Part shown: piece after piece, positions 40,550 to 53,469 of the stretch | Layout of the letters: each line of letters opens with the position of its first letter | Numbering within the stretch: the stretch's first letter is position 1 | Assembly (NCBI GenBank): GCA_963576475.1 | Contig: OY754984.1 | Location: forward strand, 18,873,215-18,937,214 | DNA from: Molanna angustata | Lineage: Eukaryota > Arthropoda > Insecta > Trichoptera > Molannidae | Reading direction: 5' to 3' | DNA length: 64,000 nt | The notes under the pieces: generated by a model | Databases searched by the model: none | What the model saw: only the letters and a program-made list of their open reading frames with translations | Told to the model about the DNA's origin: nothing | Position numbers and translations under genes: made by a program

Positions 40550-41673
40550 TTAACCGTTTCAGTGCTAATCTCGAGACGTTATCGTGATGAATCATACGCT
40601 ACACCAGTGCGGATCTCGATAGGTAATCGTGATGGACAGTGCCCACTTTAACTCGCTGTAGAAATCTTATTTATCGACATATCCAAAAAATAATAATTAC
40701 ATCGTGTAACCGAATAATTTATCTAAGTAAATACGTTTTTAAAAAATTTTTAAAAAAATTCGGTAGATGGCAGTAGAGTGTTTACTTTTTATCTATTTCA
40801 TCTCGATACGTAATCGAGACCCGCACTGAGATACCGCTTTGTATGGATATTAATGTTGCTTATAAACCATATCCGAGTTCGTAGAGATTGTGCGCCGGTT
40901 TAGAAAAATAATTATGTTCGGTTTTTATTTAGTTTATAAAAGCAAAGTATTTTGTTGTAAATTTATATGTTTTTATTTGTGTCTTAAACGTTGATTCATA
41001 TTTCAAAATAACTTTTAAGTTCATGAGTTTTTTAGAGTAACTTCGATTTTTTGTGTTACCGACTTTGAAAATTTTACTAGGTGATAGACAAAATACATTT
41101 AACATTTTTTGCTATTATGAATGAATTTTGCTTTTATAAATGTTCCGAAAAAGTAAGTACTCAGAGCCTGTTGAGTTATTTCAGTATTATATATTACAAC
41201 CAATGATTTTATGACTATTTTCTACTATATAAGTTGATAAAGTCGCGGTGCAGCGGCGCATAGGTCATAGCGCTTACAGATAAACTTCATACAAACGTAT
41301 AAGGTACTAAGCAATTGTTGAAAACTGTGTTTGTTTTCGAAGAAATACTTAAAAATTCATAAATTTTAAGCTGATTTTTATTCACTATATACATTCCTAT
41401 ATCTTTTTTTACCTATGTGATATTTTTTTGCTAATAAGTCATGGTTTTGTGAGCTGGAATGTTGAAAAAATCAGTTAAATAGTATGCAGAAAAACAAAAT
41501 AAACAAAAAATGTACTCAACATTTAAAACAGGTAAAAACGAATATTCTCGTCGAAGATTTCAAGTATCTCAGGTGAGTAGTTATTGAGATATGACGATTT
41601 TAATTTTGTCCGAAAATTGCGCCGCACTGAGGTGTTACATTGTTTCGCATACGCTTAGCACGGAAAAGGTTAA
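40550..41673. mobile_element. piggyBac-type non-autonomous element with TTAA ends
   Basis: Both ends lie at a TTAA (40550-40553 and 41670-41673). Reading inward, the left end is ttaaccgtttcagtgctaa and the right is ttaaccttttccgtgctaa: 13 of 15 positions after the TTAA agree. A second inverted theme, cagtgcggatctcgata / atctcgatacgtaatcgag, lies inside the left half. There is no transposase frame in the 1.1-kb interior. Confidence 0.7.
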
Positions 41674-44600
41674 GGGTAAAAAATGTTGGATTGGATAAAT
41701 AAAACAAATTGGATTATGTAAAATTACAATAATTATAATACATTTTATCAATTAGCATTATAAATGAAACTGTGTTCTTAAAAATTACGTCAGCATTCAA
41801 ATTAAAGTTTTCATATTTCCATATCATCCAGATAAAATATTTCAAACACAAATACACTAAGCAATGACTCTCTCACTTTCTCTCTATACACTTGATGTCT
41901 GCTAAAATACTATTTTAGATTCTTATTAAAAATGTTACACTTTCTTTTTATTTCTAGTCACAATAATAATAATATATAATAATTATTTAATTTATGGCAA
42001 TTCTTTTTAAAAATAAAAAATTATAATTCTCATTTGGGCTCTTCCAATGAAATTAAACCTCTTAAAGCCGTCTTGAAACGAGATATTAGAGGGTAATGAG
42101 CTAATCATCCTATTGGTGGATCCCTGACCAATATATATAGGCTGTATTTCATAGAAGATACATCCTATTTTGTCTATGCATAACAAGATTTGACCAATCA
42201 AACTATCTTAAAATCTGTGTTCTAAAACCAAATGACATAAGTTTAAAAAATAAAATTTATAGGCATATAAATTTGAATACAAAGAATCCAATACGCAAGT
42301 TACACCAAATTATTTTCCAGAATATTCAATGACATTTCCAGGTTAAATTCCAATTACTCTATTTATCTCGTGTCAAGCAAACTTTAGAAATATGAGCAAA
42401 CAGATTACATGGCCCAGCCATGATAATTCTCATCTTCCTTTCCATATAATATCACCATTTCACATTTCGATACAATGACAAATTAAATATAAATAAAGAT
42501 ATTTTGCAAATAGTGATTCTACAATTAATTATTGGTAATAATTTTATAAATAAAGTATACCTACTTTAAATCATGTTTCTTAATTTTCTCTTCCTGAAGA
42601 AATCAACTGAATTTGGAAATATATAACATGTGTAAAAACAAAAATTCTTTTCGCTTGAGGAATTTCAGTATTGCAATATATAGAACTTTCAAAAATTGAA
42701 TTGATAGGGATCTCATTAAAGAGGCATAATTGGTGAACGTTACGCAAGCACATAAAGTAATCACGTAAACCAGCCGATAACAGGTCGTAAGCCCTGTAGG
42801 TGCCTTGATTTCCCGGTTCTCCTACAGTAAATATTCCAATTTCGTCTCTATTGAGATAATTAAAAATCTGTTAAAAAATATCTTTGACTCCCGACAGGGA
42901 AAAAAATCCAATGTTTGCGCATATGCAATAGTAAAAATATTCGAATACTTTGTTCGGTTCAAATTATTAATGTAAAACATCAAAACAACAAATTTTATGG
43001 TTTATTGAATACGTATCAAAAATAAACAATTTATAGTTATGATTTTTTTGTTAATATATAAGAAAACTAAATACTATTTCTAAATCAAAAATCTGAACAG
43101 AAAACATAATATATGTATTATGTAAATTGAGCAAATATGAATTTAAATATAAATTAATAACCATAGACAACATATTTGATTATTATCAACTGACATCTAA
43201 CATAGAATTCGCCAAAGCAATAGAAAGATTCTTAGATCATGAAAGAGAGGATATATGTAAGTATGACTACTGCAGTGTAAGTGTCTGTCACCGGCTTAGC
43301 ATTGCAATTATTTTCCTGTGGAAGGTAATTTCTGATTCCTTTTTACTACTTCGACTCTTACACTTTGAAACTGAACAATTCACCATTTTAAATTAAATTA
43401 AACAACAATAATATTATTTATATTAAACTCTTTATTTATGTGTTGTTGCAACCTCATTTATTTGAATATTTTGGTCACTGGCTTACTACGCGGGTCTATT
43501 GAAGTTAAGCTCCTCTCTCTATCATGTTCTAAGGAAAGATATTTATCATTAATTTATGACCATGCCAAATTATCGGTATGCATGTTTATGATTTTACCAA
43601 ATCAATTAAACAATATCTAAATTACATATATAAAAAAATTTCCTCATTCGAGTTCACTGATTCAGGTATTACATTTTTCAACACTGCGTAATTTATAAAA
43701 ATACATAATTATATTTGATATAGGTACGTATTACAAAATCTAATTAACAAGATTCATAAAAAAATTACAATGTTTATAAAAAAAAAATCAATAAAAAAAA
43801 GTAATTTTAAAAATAGTCAAAATATTATGTAATAATAAACAATCTGTATGCTCATAGTTCTATAAAAAACTAAACTAATATCATAGTGTTGCCATGTTAG
43901 AGGTTGGGTGAATGTTGCACTATATAATTCTATATCATTAATTGTCAGTATAAAAAATTAGAATACATAATTTGTCATAATACTTTATTTTTTCCTTCGC
44001 GCAATCAATACCTTAAATCAAGTTTCAATACACATAGATGAAAATATATATGTATTTCTTAAAAATAAAATGAAGTTTCCAAGATAAAATGTCACTTTAA
44101 AATAATATAGGTATTTATTGCCAAACTTGGCATGTATTTACTATTCACAATAGAAAAATTTCTTTGTTTTTTTAATTTTAACATAATGCAACATTCACTC
44201 AATTAAAAAGTAGCAATATATATATTTATATATTTAACATACTCGTACAAAGGCAGAACCCATACATTCTCAATTAAAAGGTAATTACATAATATATTAT
44301 GTTTTATATAACATAATTATTATTCCGTCTTGAGAGTTTTCATTCGAGATACAATTATTTTGTCATTCATTCAATATATGTAGATTCAATAAACATCCCC
44401 TCGTCAAGAAAAACAAAAATTTAAATTAACTAATCAATATTTTTATATTTCTTGATGAATTGAAACATACATTCAAATGCGTTGTTTCTTTATTCGACAC
44501 TAATCAACAAATATGTATCATATTCTCCGATCTTGCAATATATAATTATCACCTAAATTAAATATATTATTCCTATTTTCAGATTTCATTAACATTGTCA

Positions 44601-45085
44601 AATTTTCCATCAACCTTGTATACTAGCCCCATCAAAGATTCAATTATTTTTAATGCCCCAACCATCAAATGCATTTATTTCCACTTTATCTACAATAGCT
44701 CTTTAAATTTTACATTCTTATCAAACATTTACATTCATTGTGCTGTCATAAATGACAATAATTGTTTTACCACATATTCGTTATTTTTTTATAATGAATA
44801 TTTGTACAAAAATACAATTGGATCTAGATGAAAACTCTAATAGACAAAAATAATTACAATATATATATTTTTCCATCTACATATGTTGATACAATATAAT
44901 AAACCGTTAATTTCAAAAGCAGATCCATCTTGATTGAAAAATTAAACCATACTATTAAAAAAAAAACAGTCTTTCTTTCTTCATACATTCTAAACATACT
45001 ACGTTACATATATTATATTTATGCTATAATTCTATATTGTCAATATCCCTATGCTATTTTCACATACAAATCACGTGCATCAAAC
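41674..45085. other. AT-rich intergenic DNA
   Basis: No supported feature. Open frames of 60-90 codons (for example 43127-43396) are AT-driven and match nothing I know. A small GC-richer patch at 42770-42840 (ccagccgataacaggtcg) has no recognised identity. Confidence 0.4.
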
Positions 45086-45640
45086 AAACGGAAAACAAAA
45101 ACAAGTATGGGAATAGTGAGACACATAAAGACTTTGCCACGGTGTCAAAAAACAAAAACAAGTATGGGAATAGTGAGACACATAAAGACTTTGCCACGGT
45201 GTCAAAAAACAAAAACAAGTATGGGAATAGTGAGACACATAAAGACTTTGCCACGGTGTCAAAAAACAAAAACAAGTATGGGAATAGTGAGACACATAAA
45301 GACTTTGCCACGGTGTCAAAAAACAAAAACAAGTATGGGAATAGTGACACATAAAGACTATGCCACGGTGTAAAAAAACAAAAACAAGTATGGGAATAGT
45401 GAGACACATAAAGACTATGCCACGGTGTCAAAAAACAAAAACAAGTATGGGAATAGTGAGACACATAAAGACTATGCCACGGTGTCAAAAAACAAAAACA
45501 AGTATGGGAATAGCGAGAAACATAATGACTATGCACAATGTCAAATAACAAAAACAAGTATAATAATAGCGAGAAACATTAAGACTATGCACTGTGTCAA
45601 AAAACAAGAACGAGTATGGGAATAGCGAGAAACATAGACT
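45086..45640 (+). repeat. 57-bp tandem array
   Basis: About nine to ten copies of aacaaaaacaagtatgggaa, tagtgagacacataaagact, tgccacggtgtc. Copies become progressively more diverged toward the right end (agcgagaaacat variants). Because 57 is divisible by three, long repetitive frames stay open on both strands (147 codons plus, 165 codons minus). No start context or non-repeat domain supports them as genes. Confidence 0.95.
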
Positions 45641-48227
45641 ATGCAAACGAGTCCTGTTTTTTTTTTAAGTGTGCCCTTCCCGCAAGCTTATGACGATTTT
45701 GATGCTAAATATTTTTCAAAAATTCACACGATTGTAAATCAATTCAAAAATTATATTGTCACTTCATCAAATATATTGAAATTGAAAAGGTGATATGACT
45801 GATACGTCGTTTTTATAACTGTGCAGGAATATATGATGTATTTAAAAAATACAAAATCACTTTTGATTTTAAGTATACAAACCAAATTGATTAACGTAGA
45901 AAAACAATAAAAATGCACACTTTAAAGGTAATATAAAAATTGTTGTTTCGAAAAATTATAGATTTCAACTGACAATTAACAACATAAGAGAATTTTTTAA
46001 CACAGCTTTTGAACACATTCTACAATACTATTTCGAATGACTGATTACTTTAACGGAGTAAGTATTATTCAATTTTCAAATTACGTAGCTATATCTTATT
46101 ATATTACTGATATGGATTGAAAAAGAACACAAAAGTGTCTATACAATTATCGTTATCTTATGTATTCATATAGAAAATTAAAGGTGTGTTTATTCCTTTG
46201 CATAGGGATATCAATTTGAAGAATTTTTTGAAAATCTATTCACGTAAACACTATAAAACTATATGTACTTATATATGATATTACAAATAAACTCTCTTCC
46301 TTATCAACTTAATTCTAATACAATTTACATGGTGTTTCATTTATTGAAGAATATATAATATATATAATTAATATTTTTATTTCTAAATAGTAGTATTATT
46401 CTTTCGAAACAACACATCGGATGTAGTATTTGTTGTAACTATACATTTTTAATTCACAAGGTTTTTTCTATGCTTATAGCTGGACACACACATCTACATA
46501 CAACTCTAATTATATAAACTTTCATAAAAAAACAAGGTAAATAATATGTCCCTTATGCTATGGCCGGCTATAAGCAGTTTCGACAATAGATCATTTTTTT
46601 TGCATGCATTTAAATTTTAAAGAAATTAATTGTTATATAATAAATCAAATGATATTGTAAATATTAAATATAAATTGCCGTAAATAACCATTTTCAAAAA
46701 AAATTCAGCCACATATGTTTTGCGTAAAACAAAATCAGTTTGATTTGAAATAATTTCATTTGATTTGTGGACTGCAACATAATTTTCTATTTAAATCATT
46801 ATAAAATAATGTCATTAGATCAATAGCAAAAACAAACATACATTTAAATTATTCAAAAATTCAAATAAAAAATACATGTGGTTCAAAAATACACATATAT
46901 ATATATATTGAAAAGCAAATTAAAAAATTGGGTTGATTGATACAATTTATGATATAAAAACCTTTAAATGATTACAAGCTTATTTTCACATAGTTTTTTA
47001 AATGTTACGAAAGGGGATTTTTCACAAAATTATCATCATCATGTTTGCAAAAACATAACAATGTTTCAATTATCAGTTAATACAGTTCAGTTTGAATACA
47101 AAATTTCTTCAATTTTAATAATATAAGCAATAATACAGTTAGTGTTGTTTCGCTTGAAATAGATTCTGACAATTTTAAAATCGAGCTGCAATCAAAAATA
47201 CTCAGAAGCAGTACAAAAATAAGCTGTAATGTGTAGCATCATGTACTGGACACACAACAGCTATAGCAGCACCATCTAGTGAATTTTTCCCAATATATAC
47301 AAACAACTATTAACAGAAGGTGCTAGCTGTAACAGCATTTTCATGAACATTTTTCCCACAACGATCAATAATGATATAGATTTTATTTTATATTTGAGTT
47401 TCCAATTATATATAATTGAATTGAATCTTTGCCACAGTACGATAATAAATTGGTACTTTACCAATGACAGTTTACTACAGTAAAACGGGTTTAAGTGATA
47501 GCTTCTTGTTGCCATCTATAAAGAGTTTAATGCAGATTACTGTTGATGTTACCATAAACTGAAATATTTAAACTATTGCAAGGGAACTAGTGTATACTGG
47601 TAAGTATCGATCTATTTTTAACTACAGTATTTTATTATATAACTATTATTTAATACAATATCTACTATTCTTCTTATTTCTATGACATTGAACACGTTGC
47701 TGATTGTGGATGAGATAAGATATAACTATTGTTGCTTGATGAGTAACTTTCAATGATATTATTTACTAATTTAAAGGTAACGAGGATATTTAAATAAATA
47801 TTTCTAGTGGAAACTTATACACTGTAAATAAAACAAAATGAATGAGCAATAGGATGTTATCTCTACTTGTTTAAATAAAAAAGTGTCAGTTTATTTATTT
47901 AAATAAAAATGTCGATTGTTGAGTAACTAATATATTATGTAGCAAAGCGAAAGATTTTGCTATTGTGATCAGCTGTTTCACAGAACGCCAGTGAAAACTA
48001 TAAGATATACATCATGAAGAGTGGCTCAATTTGGTGTAAAAAGATAAACCAAAGAGCATGAACAGAAGATTCACAACTGTCAACTGTCGTTGATTTCACA
48101 ACATTTAAGTTGGTCATGAAATTAGAAAAAATTGTAATAAAAAAAGGAAATTAAAAGGGGAAATACAAAAACAAATCATGAGATAAATAATGGTTCAAAA
48201 TAAATGTAGGTATACATATTATATGAA
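45641..48227. other. AT-rich intergenic DNA
   Basis: No supported gene or repeat. A 79-codon minus-strand frame at 47276-47515 is unrecognised. Confidence 0.4.
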
Positions 48228-48523
48228 ATCAAAGATTTCCATATAATATACTAGATGGAGTACTCCTTGCAATGAGTGAGTCATGGTATATCGCACATTT
48301 GACCTCTTGGTTGGCAACATATTGCAGTTTTCCATACATTTCAACACTTCCTAGATAACTGTAATCTTAATGAACAAAGTATTCACATTAGTCGTTAATC
48401 TCTATAGAAAAACGATGTGTTCTGCCAACCTTGTGTCAAAAGTCCCGCGGAAAAAATCCTCATTTTGATTCATACAAACTTTGCTAACTGCGACATCCAG
48501 TATATTATATGAAAATCTATCTA
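48228..48523 (+). mobile_element. MITE family B, copy 4
   Basis: Same orientation as copy 1: atataatatactagatggag at the left and agtatattatatgaaaatct at the right. It carries a short internal deletion after cctagataactg compared with the other copies. Confidence 0.8.
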
Positions 48524-48799
48524 TGAATATTGATGCACTAGATCAGAAAATTATATTCCAATATCCTAGGGCAAAATTTCAAAAATCCACAGAAAGTGAA
48601 AATAAATAGATAATACAGATTATTAAATAAAATAAAAAAGGAAGTTATTAAAATTACCAAACTGAATTCGTCAACCTCAGATAAACCCTAAGGATTTCGA
48701 TGGTTGACTGTATCTTTGAATTGTAAATGTCATTATATATAAAAAAGAAAAAAAAAAGTAAAGGAATCAGTTGCATGTATGACACATATTGTTGGTCTT

Positions 48800-48925
48800 C
48801 ATGTGTCAGTTATGTAGAAATCTGACTTTAGAGCCACAGGCCCTGGGTTTGATTCCCAATAGAATCACTGTGATATCGGTCTGAATTTGTGAGAAAATAA
48901 CTCTACAAAAAGTTACAAAATGTCA
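48800..48925 (+). mobile_element. Degenerate SINE (family 1)
   Basis: ccctgggtttgattcccaat (B box) followed by ggtctgaatttgtgagaaaa corresponds to the middle and tail of the SINE at 16431. The A-box half is heavily altered. Confidence 0.6.
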
Positions 48926-49194
48926 TGATTTTGCATTGTATGTTAGATCAACGGAAAACAATTCAAAATAATAGAATAGATACCCAGTTTATTATTTTCA
49001 AATTTTGACATAAACCTTCAAGTTTATTTAATTACAAGATTATCTTTTCTGATAACCTAGTGCTTCATTATTACCCATATTAATATAAAATTATAGATAT
49101 TATGTCCTATATATTTTACAGTTGCAATTTCAACAATTTATAACTCTTTAAAAATCAAGAGCACAATGGTGTAAATATAATTCTTATTCTTTCC

Positions 49195-49400
49195 CCTTAG
49201 CGCTTTTGTCCCGTTTCTATCGGGGTATGCTTTGACCATGATCCTGGGATTGGCGAGTCTGGTTATTACATTGAAGCGACTGCCATCTGACCTTCGTAAC
49301 CCTTAGAAAGGGGAACCAGACAAATTGGATCATGGCTACACATAGCTAGTGATATAAATCCGCACATAGATTTTTTGAAAATCCAGAGGTGCATGCCTGG
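49195..49400 (+). repeat. Interspersed repeat with 'cgactgccatctgacc' core
   Basis: A GC-richer ~200-bp block: cttagcgcttttgtcccg, ctatcggggtatgctttgac, gaagcgactgccatctgacc, gggaaccagac. It is unlike the surrounding AT-rich DNA and resembles a dispersed repeat seen in lepidopteran genomes (from memory, not checked). No coding frame. Confidence 0.5.
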
Positions 49401-51034
49401 TGTAAATATAATATATATTTAAAATAAATAAAGTGTAATTTTAAATAAAATTTTCATACATGTCGTCAAAAAATGGGTATAAAATATTTTCGATAAAATT
49501 TCAAAAATGGTATATTAAAAAAAATGTAAGTAGGTAATATAATTTTGGTTGGGTTGATTTATTGAAGTGTGGTAACACTTTTCTTTTTTTTCTAAAGACA
49601 AAAGTATATACATAGACGGAATAGACATGAATATTTCTATGATAATTCAAATTATTAAATTGTGATTCTGTCGGTTTTTTTTCGTGATAATGGGAATGTT
49701 TGAAATGACATTAATATTTTTTTTCTGTCACAGTGTTACATTAAATTCAAATGATTGTTATTAATTTCACACAAATATTCTTACTAATCTAGAGAATACA
49801 AAATATAGAATAGATACGTAATATTAACACACCTGTAGCAAATATCTTGTATAAAGGCCATTTTTTCAGTACTTGTAATTATATGCCCCATTACTCTTAA
49901 TGTATCAATGACATTGAATATTAACTTTACTTAAAAAAAAAGCAAAATAAAAAGTATATTTTTAAAAAATACTGTCATTAAACATGTACATTAAATTTTT
50001 TTACAAGTCATCATCTAATATCAATACAAAATTGAAAGCATTGTGATGATTTTAATTTAGTACACTACTAATTTTGATCAGAAAAATAATAATGAAATAT
50101 AGTACTTTTACTTATTACAATATAATACGAAAACATTTTAAAACAAGTTTTAAAAAAATATCGGTGACTTAATCATAGACAAAAATTCATTACAGATAGA
50201 CGTATTTGGAATGTCAAATCAAAATTTTTCTCTTCAATGTTTTGTATAAGTAGAGGATCTGAATATTCAAATACTTCCACTCTATCCTAATAATTAAGAG
50301 ATTTTAAAAACAGATTTCACATTTCAAATAGTCTTGTCTATGCATTATGATCAGCGGCGACATCACTAAAAATTACGACAAAATGGTTATTTTAGTCATA
50401 GACCCCAAAAAGCAAAATACATTTAAACATTTTTGAAAATTCTAAAGCAAGCGAGACACGAATCAAAAAGAGAACTTCTTCGTTATTATTAAAATTTAAT
50501 TTTTTATCATCTACATACATATCATATATGTAATTTTTTTTCAATAGGAACGCATCTCCAGACATTACAATTTACACTTAATAATAATTCACTTACTCTC
50601 GACAATGAAATATTATTCAAACTATTTGATGGTATTAAAAATAGCTGCATAGTTTTTTTACGACTTTCAGAATCTATGAGACTTACAAAGAAAAGGCTAC
50701 AATATATTATATATTCACACGCGACAAGAGCTGGAGCTTATATTGACACGAGACAATGGTTTGATTACTTTTTTAATCAATATAATATCTTCAATTTTTC
50801 ATCTGCAACCAACAATGCAAAACTAGTAAATAAAATTTTGAAAGACATGCCACAATAAAAAAATAATTTACTTATTTATATGTACATTTTTTAATTTTTC
50901 AATATGGCAATATTCTAATAATAAAGTATCGTTCTAACAAATGCAAATTATAAATCCTATCTCATTAAAAATCTGCTTTCGTGAGACTTTGCCATTACCA
51001 AATCTCACTAACATACCTCAATACCTCAACACTC
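49401..51034. other. AT-rich intergenic DNA
   Basis: Nothing supported. A 60-codon frame at 50676-50858 is unrecognised. Confidence 0.4.
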
Positions 51035-51140
51035 GTTCAATAATAAGTTGCCACATTTTGGTGATCATTGTCTCGCATCCGGGCTGAGAGCATAGTGATA
51101 ATTTTTATCACTGTGCTCTCAGCCCTCAATGGGAATCTTA
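51035..51140. repeat. SINE tail fragment with 20-bp hairpin
   Basis: ataagttgccacattttggt matches the tail of SINE family 1 (37495-37520). It is followed by gggctgagagcatagtgata (51081-51100) and tatcactgtgctctcagccc (51106-51125), a 20-bp stem with a single position that is G-U in RNA and a 5-nt loop. Confidence 0.75.
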
Positions 51141-51628
51141 ATAGCTCTTATTTCTCTAAATTAATATCTCCGATATAATCATTTTTAAAAAATGACACAA
51201 TGTTTATTTGCAAATTCTTAACATCAGATTATCAACTGTTATCTCGTGACAAATTGGCGTAGAACAGGGCACACATCTAAATAATATGGAGCATAGAACA
51301 AGTTCATTTTCACCCATGTGAACTCCGTTTTAAAGAATTTCTTTTATATAATATTTAACCGAGGTGAAGAACTTTATTATTTATTGGTAACTTTGAAAGC
51401 AGGAAAATTATAAAAAAGCAACTTTTTCAAAAAAGTGTGCCTAACAGTTTTCTTTATATTGTTTAAAATAACTCCATGCAAATTTTTCAAATATTCTATA
51501 GTTAAACGTAGCATAACAGCAATACTATTATTGGCTTTAATTTCTCACAACCCTTATAATATGTACTTACTATTTGGTATGCGCATACAAAGAGGTGTGC
51601 TGTAATAACAATATTTTAAACATTTTTT

Positions 51629-52200
51629 ACTCCTCACTAACCCATGAGGATATATATATATAGTGGGGAGTTATGATTTCACAATTTTAAAGGCTATTTT
51701 TTTACTGTAGATTATCAACAAGTATCATGCTGAGATTGTATTCTGAAAGTTTCATCACAATGTATTTGTGTGTGTGTGTGTGCTATGTACGGTGTGTTTA
51801 TTTTACTTTATTGATTATAGACTAAAGTATTCATTCGATTCTTTTCAAATTTTGCACATTTGTATATCTGATACTCACTTAGACCCCATTAGATTTTGAA
51901 GGATATCAGAATAGTGCTTCTCAATTTTTTTAACTATCAAATATTTCAAAGTAACCCCAAACTCAGGAAACTTAAAATTTGAAATTTTTATTTTCAAATT
52001 GGTAAAGAGGCACATCACTTAAATAAAATGGCATTGAAGAATTATTAAGTTTTCATAATAAAATATTTAAATAAAAAAATAATTAAACAAACTCATTTCA
52101 TGAAAACGCTGAATATTTTCCATACAAAATTTGAATACTTTATACAATGACTTGTTAGTGAGGAGTTTAGCGTTGGCCATAACCCACTCATTTTTATATG
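51629..52200. repeat. Interspersed repeat E, long copy
   Basis: From 51722 it matches 13960-14140 (catgctgagattgta ... gtgtttatttt), then about 270 unrelated AT-rich bases, then the second half (ccatacaaaatttgaa ... gttggccataacccactc). actcctcactaac at 51629-51641 and gttagtgaggagt at 52154-52166 are a 13-bp inverted pair around most of it. Confidence 0.6.
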
Positions 52201-52861
52201 TATGTGAAGTTATTTTGTTGAGTTATAATGAAATATACCTTTTGACATCTATCCACCATTTTTCCTTAAAATTACAAAAAGAAAATCCGGTGTGTAAGAA
52301 AGAAAGATTTTGATTATAGAAAAATATTTGATGTAATATATTTTACTGCTCATATTTTTACACCCCATATTATTTAAACGTACCCACGACCCGCAAATCA
52401 CCCAAAACAATGACATTTAACTTTACTATGACACTTATATTGATTTTATTTTATTTTACTTCAATTTTCCACTTTTTTTTTACATTTCACATCTTCAAGT
52501 TTATACAAAAAAATTCTTCCGATGCAATGTTATCTCAATTGTTATCTTAACAAACTAAAAAATAAAGATTATTAATTATTAATATATAATATATATCAAA
52601 TGAGAGGTTGATTTGAGGAAATTAAAAAACATCTAAAAGATTACACCTGTGTCCTTTTCACTCGAGGGATTGTGATGAACATGAAATGGCACAACGGGGC
52701 TGGGAAGTTTTATTTTCTTCTTTTTATTTATTGTGATGGGACATCCCATAAGGCCTCTAGAGGAGAATATAGTCTTCGCACCGGCAACATTAACACTGAA
52801 CACTTCACAGTTTATACATACATTATCAATACAGATAACAAAACATGAAACAAAAACAAAT
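52201..52861. other. AT-rich intergenic DNA
   Basis: No feature supported. Confidence 0.4.
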
Positions 52862-52929
52862 ATAATTTATGATATGGGTAAACATGGATGGTTTTGATTC
52901 CGCCGGTTGACAAGACTTGCCCCCCTGAT
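52862..52929. mobile_element. MITE family A, half copy
   Basis: Contains atgatatgggtaaacatgg, ggttttgattccgccggttg and gacttgcccccctga, the right half of family A. The left half is absent. Confidence 0.75.
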
Positions 52930-53306
52930 GTTTCAGAACAGGAATGTTTTTTTTTTGTTTCATTCAAAAAGTGTATGAAATTATTTCTAACGTAAATCTT
53001 GCATATCTGATTAGTTGGTAGAAAATGACATTTGGAAATGAAAATCGACACTCGTCAATATATAGAGTCCATGTAAAGGTTGTACTACGAGAATTATTAA
53101 AGAATTATGTAAGAAAAAGTAGAGGTCCTGTAAGCAGTATTCTCGACATTACCTTTATGTTACTTTTTCTCAAATAACTCTTGTAATACGAACCTAAGAG
53201 TTTACAATAAGCATACTGCTTGTTTTAATAAAACTAAATAACGTCTTGTTTTATTAACTTACTATTTTTATGTAAAGTCATCATTAATTTCTGTTATTAC
53301 TTTATT

Positions 53307-53372
53307 CATCGTTTTGTCATAATTCAGTACATCACGACAGGTCATGATGTACTGAATTATGACAAAACGATG
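53307..53372. repeat. Perfect 28-bp inverted repeat
   Basis: The arm at 53307-53334 (catcgttttgtcataattca, continuing gtacatca) is the exact reverse complement of 53345-53372. The loop is 10 nt (cgacaggtca). No partner copy or coding context is visible. Confidence 0.9.
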
Positions 53373-53469
53373 TCAAAGTGTCATCAAACAGTGTTCTATT
53401 ATTGAAATATAACTTGATATTGAATTGGTATTATTTATGTGTATTTTCAATTCAAAGTAATTTAAAAAA

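Noticed and set aside
45060..45557. 165-codon minus-strand frame rich in Cys/Phe/Tyr
   Set aside because: It consists of the 57-bp repeat only; the same DNA is open on the other strand too.
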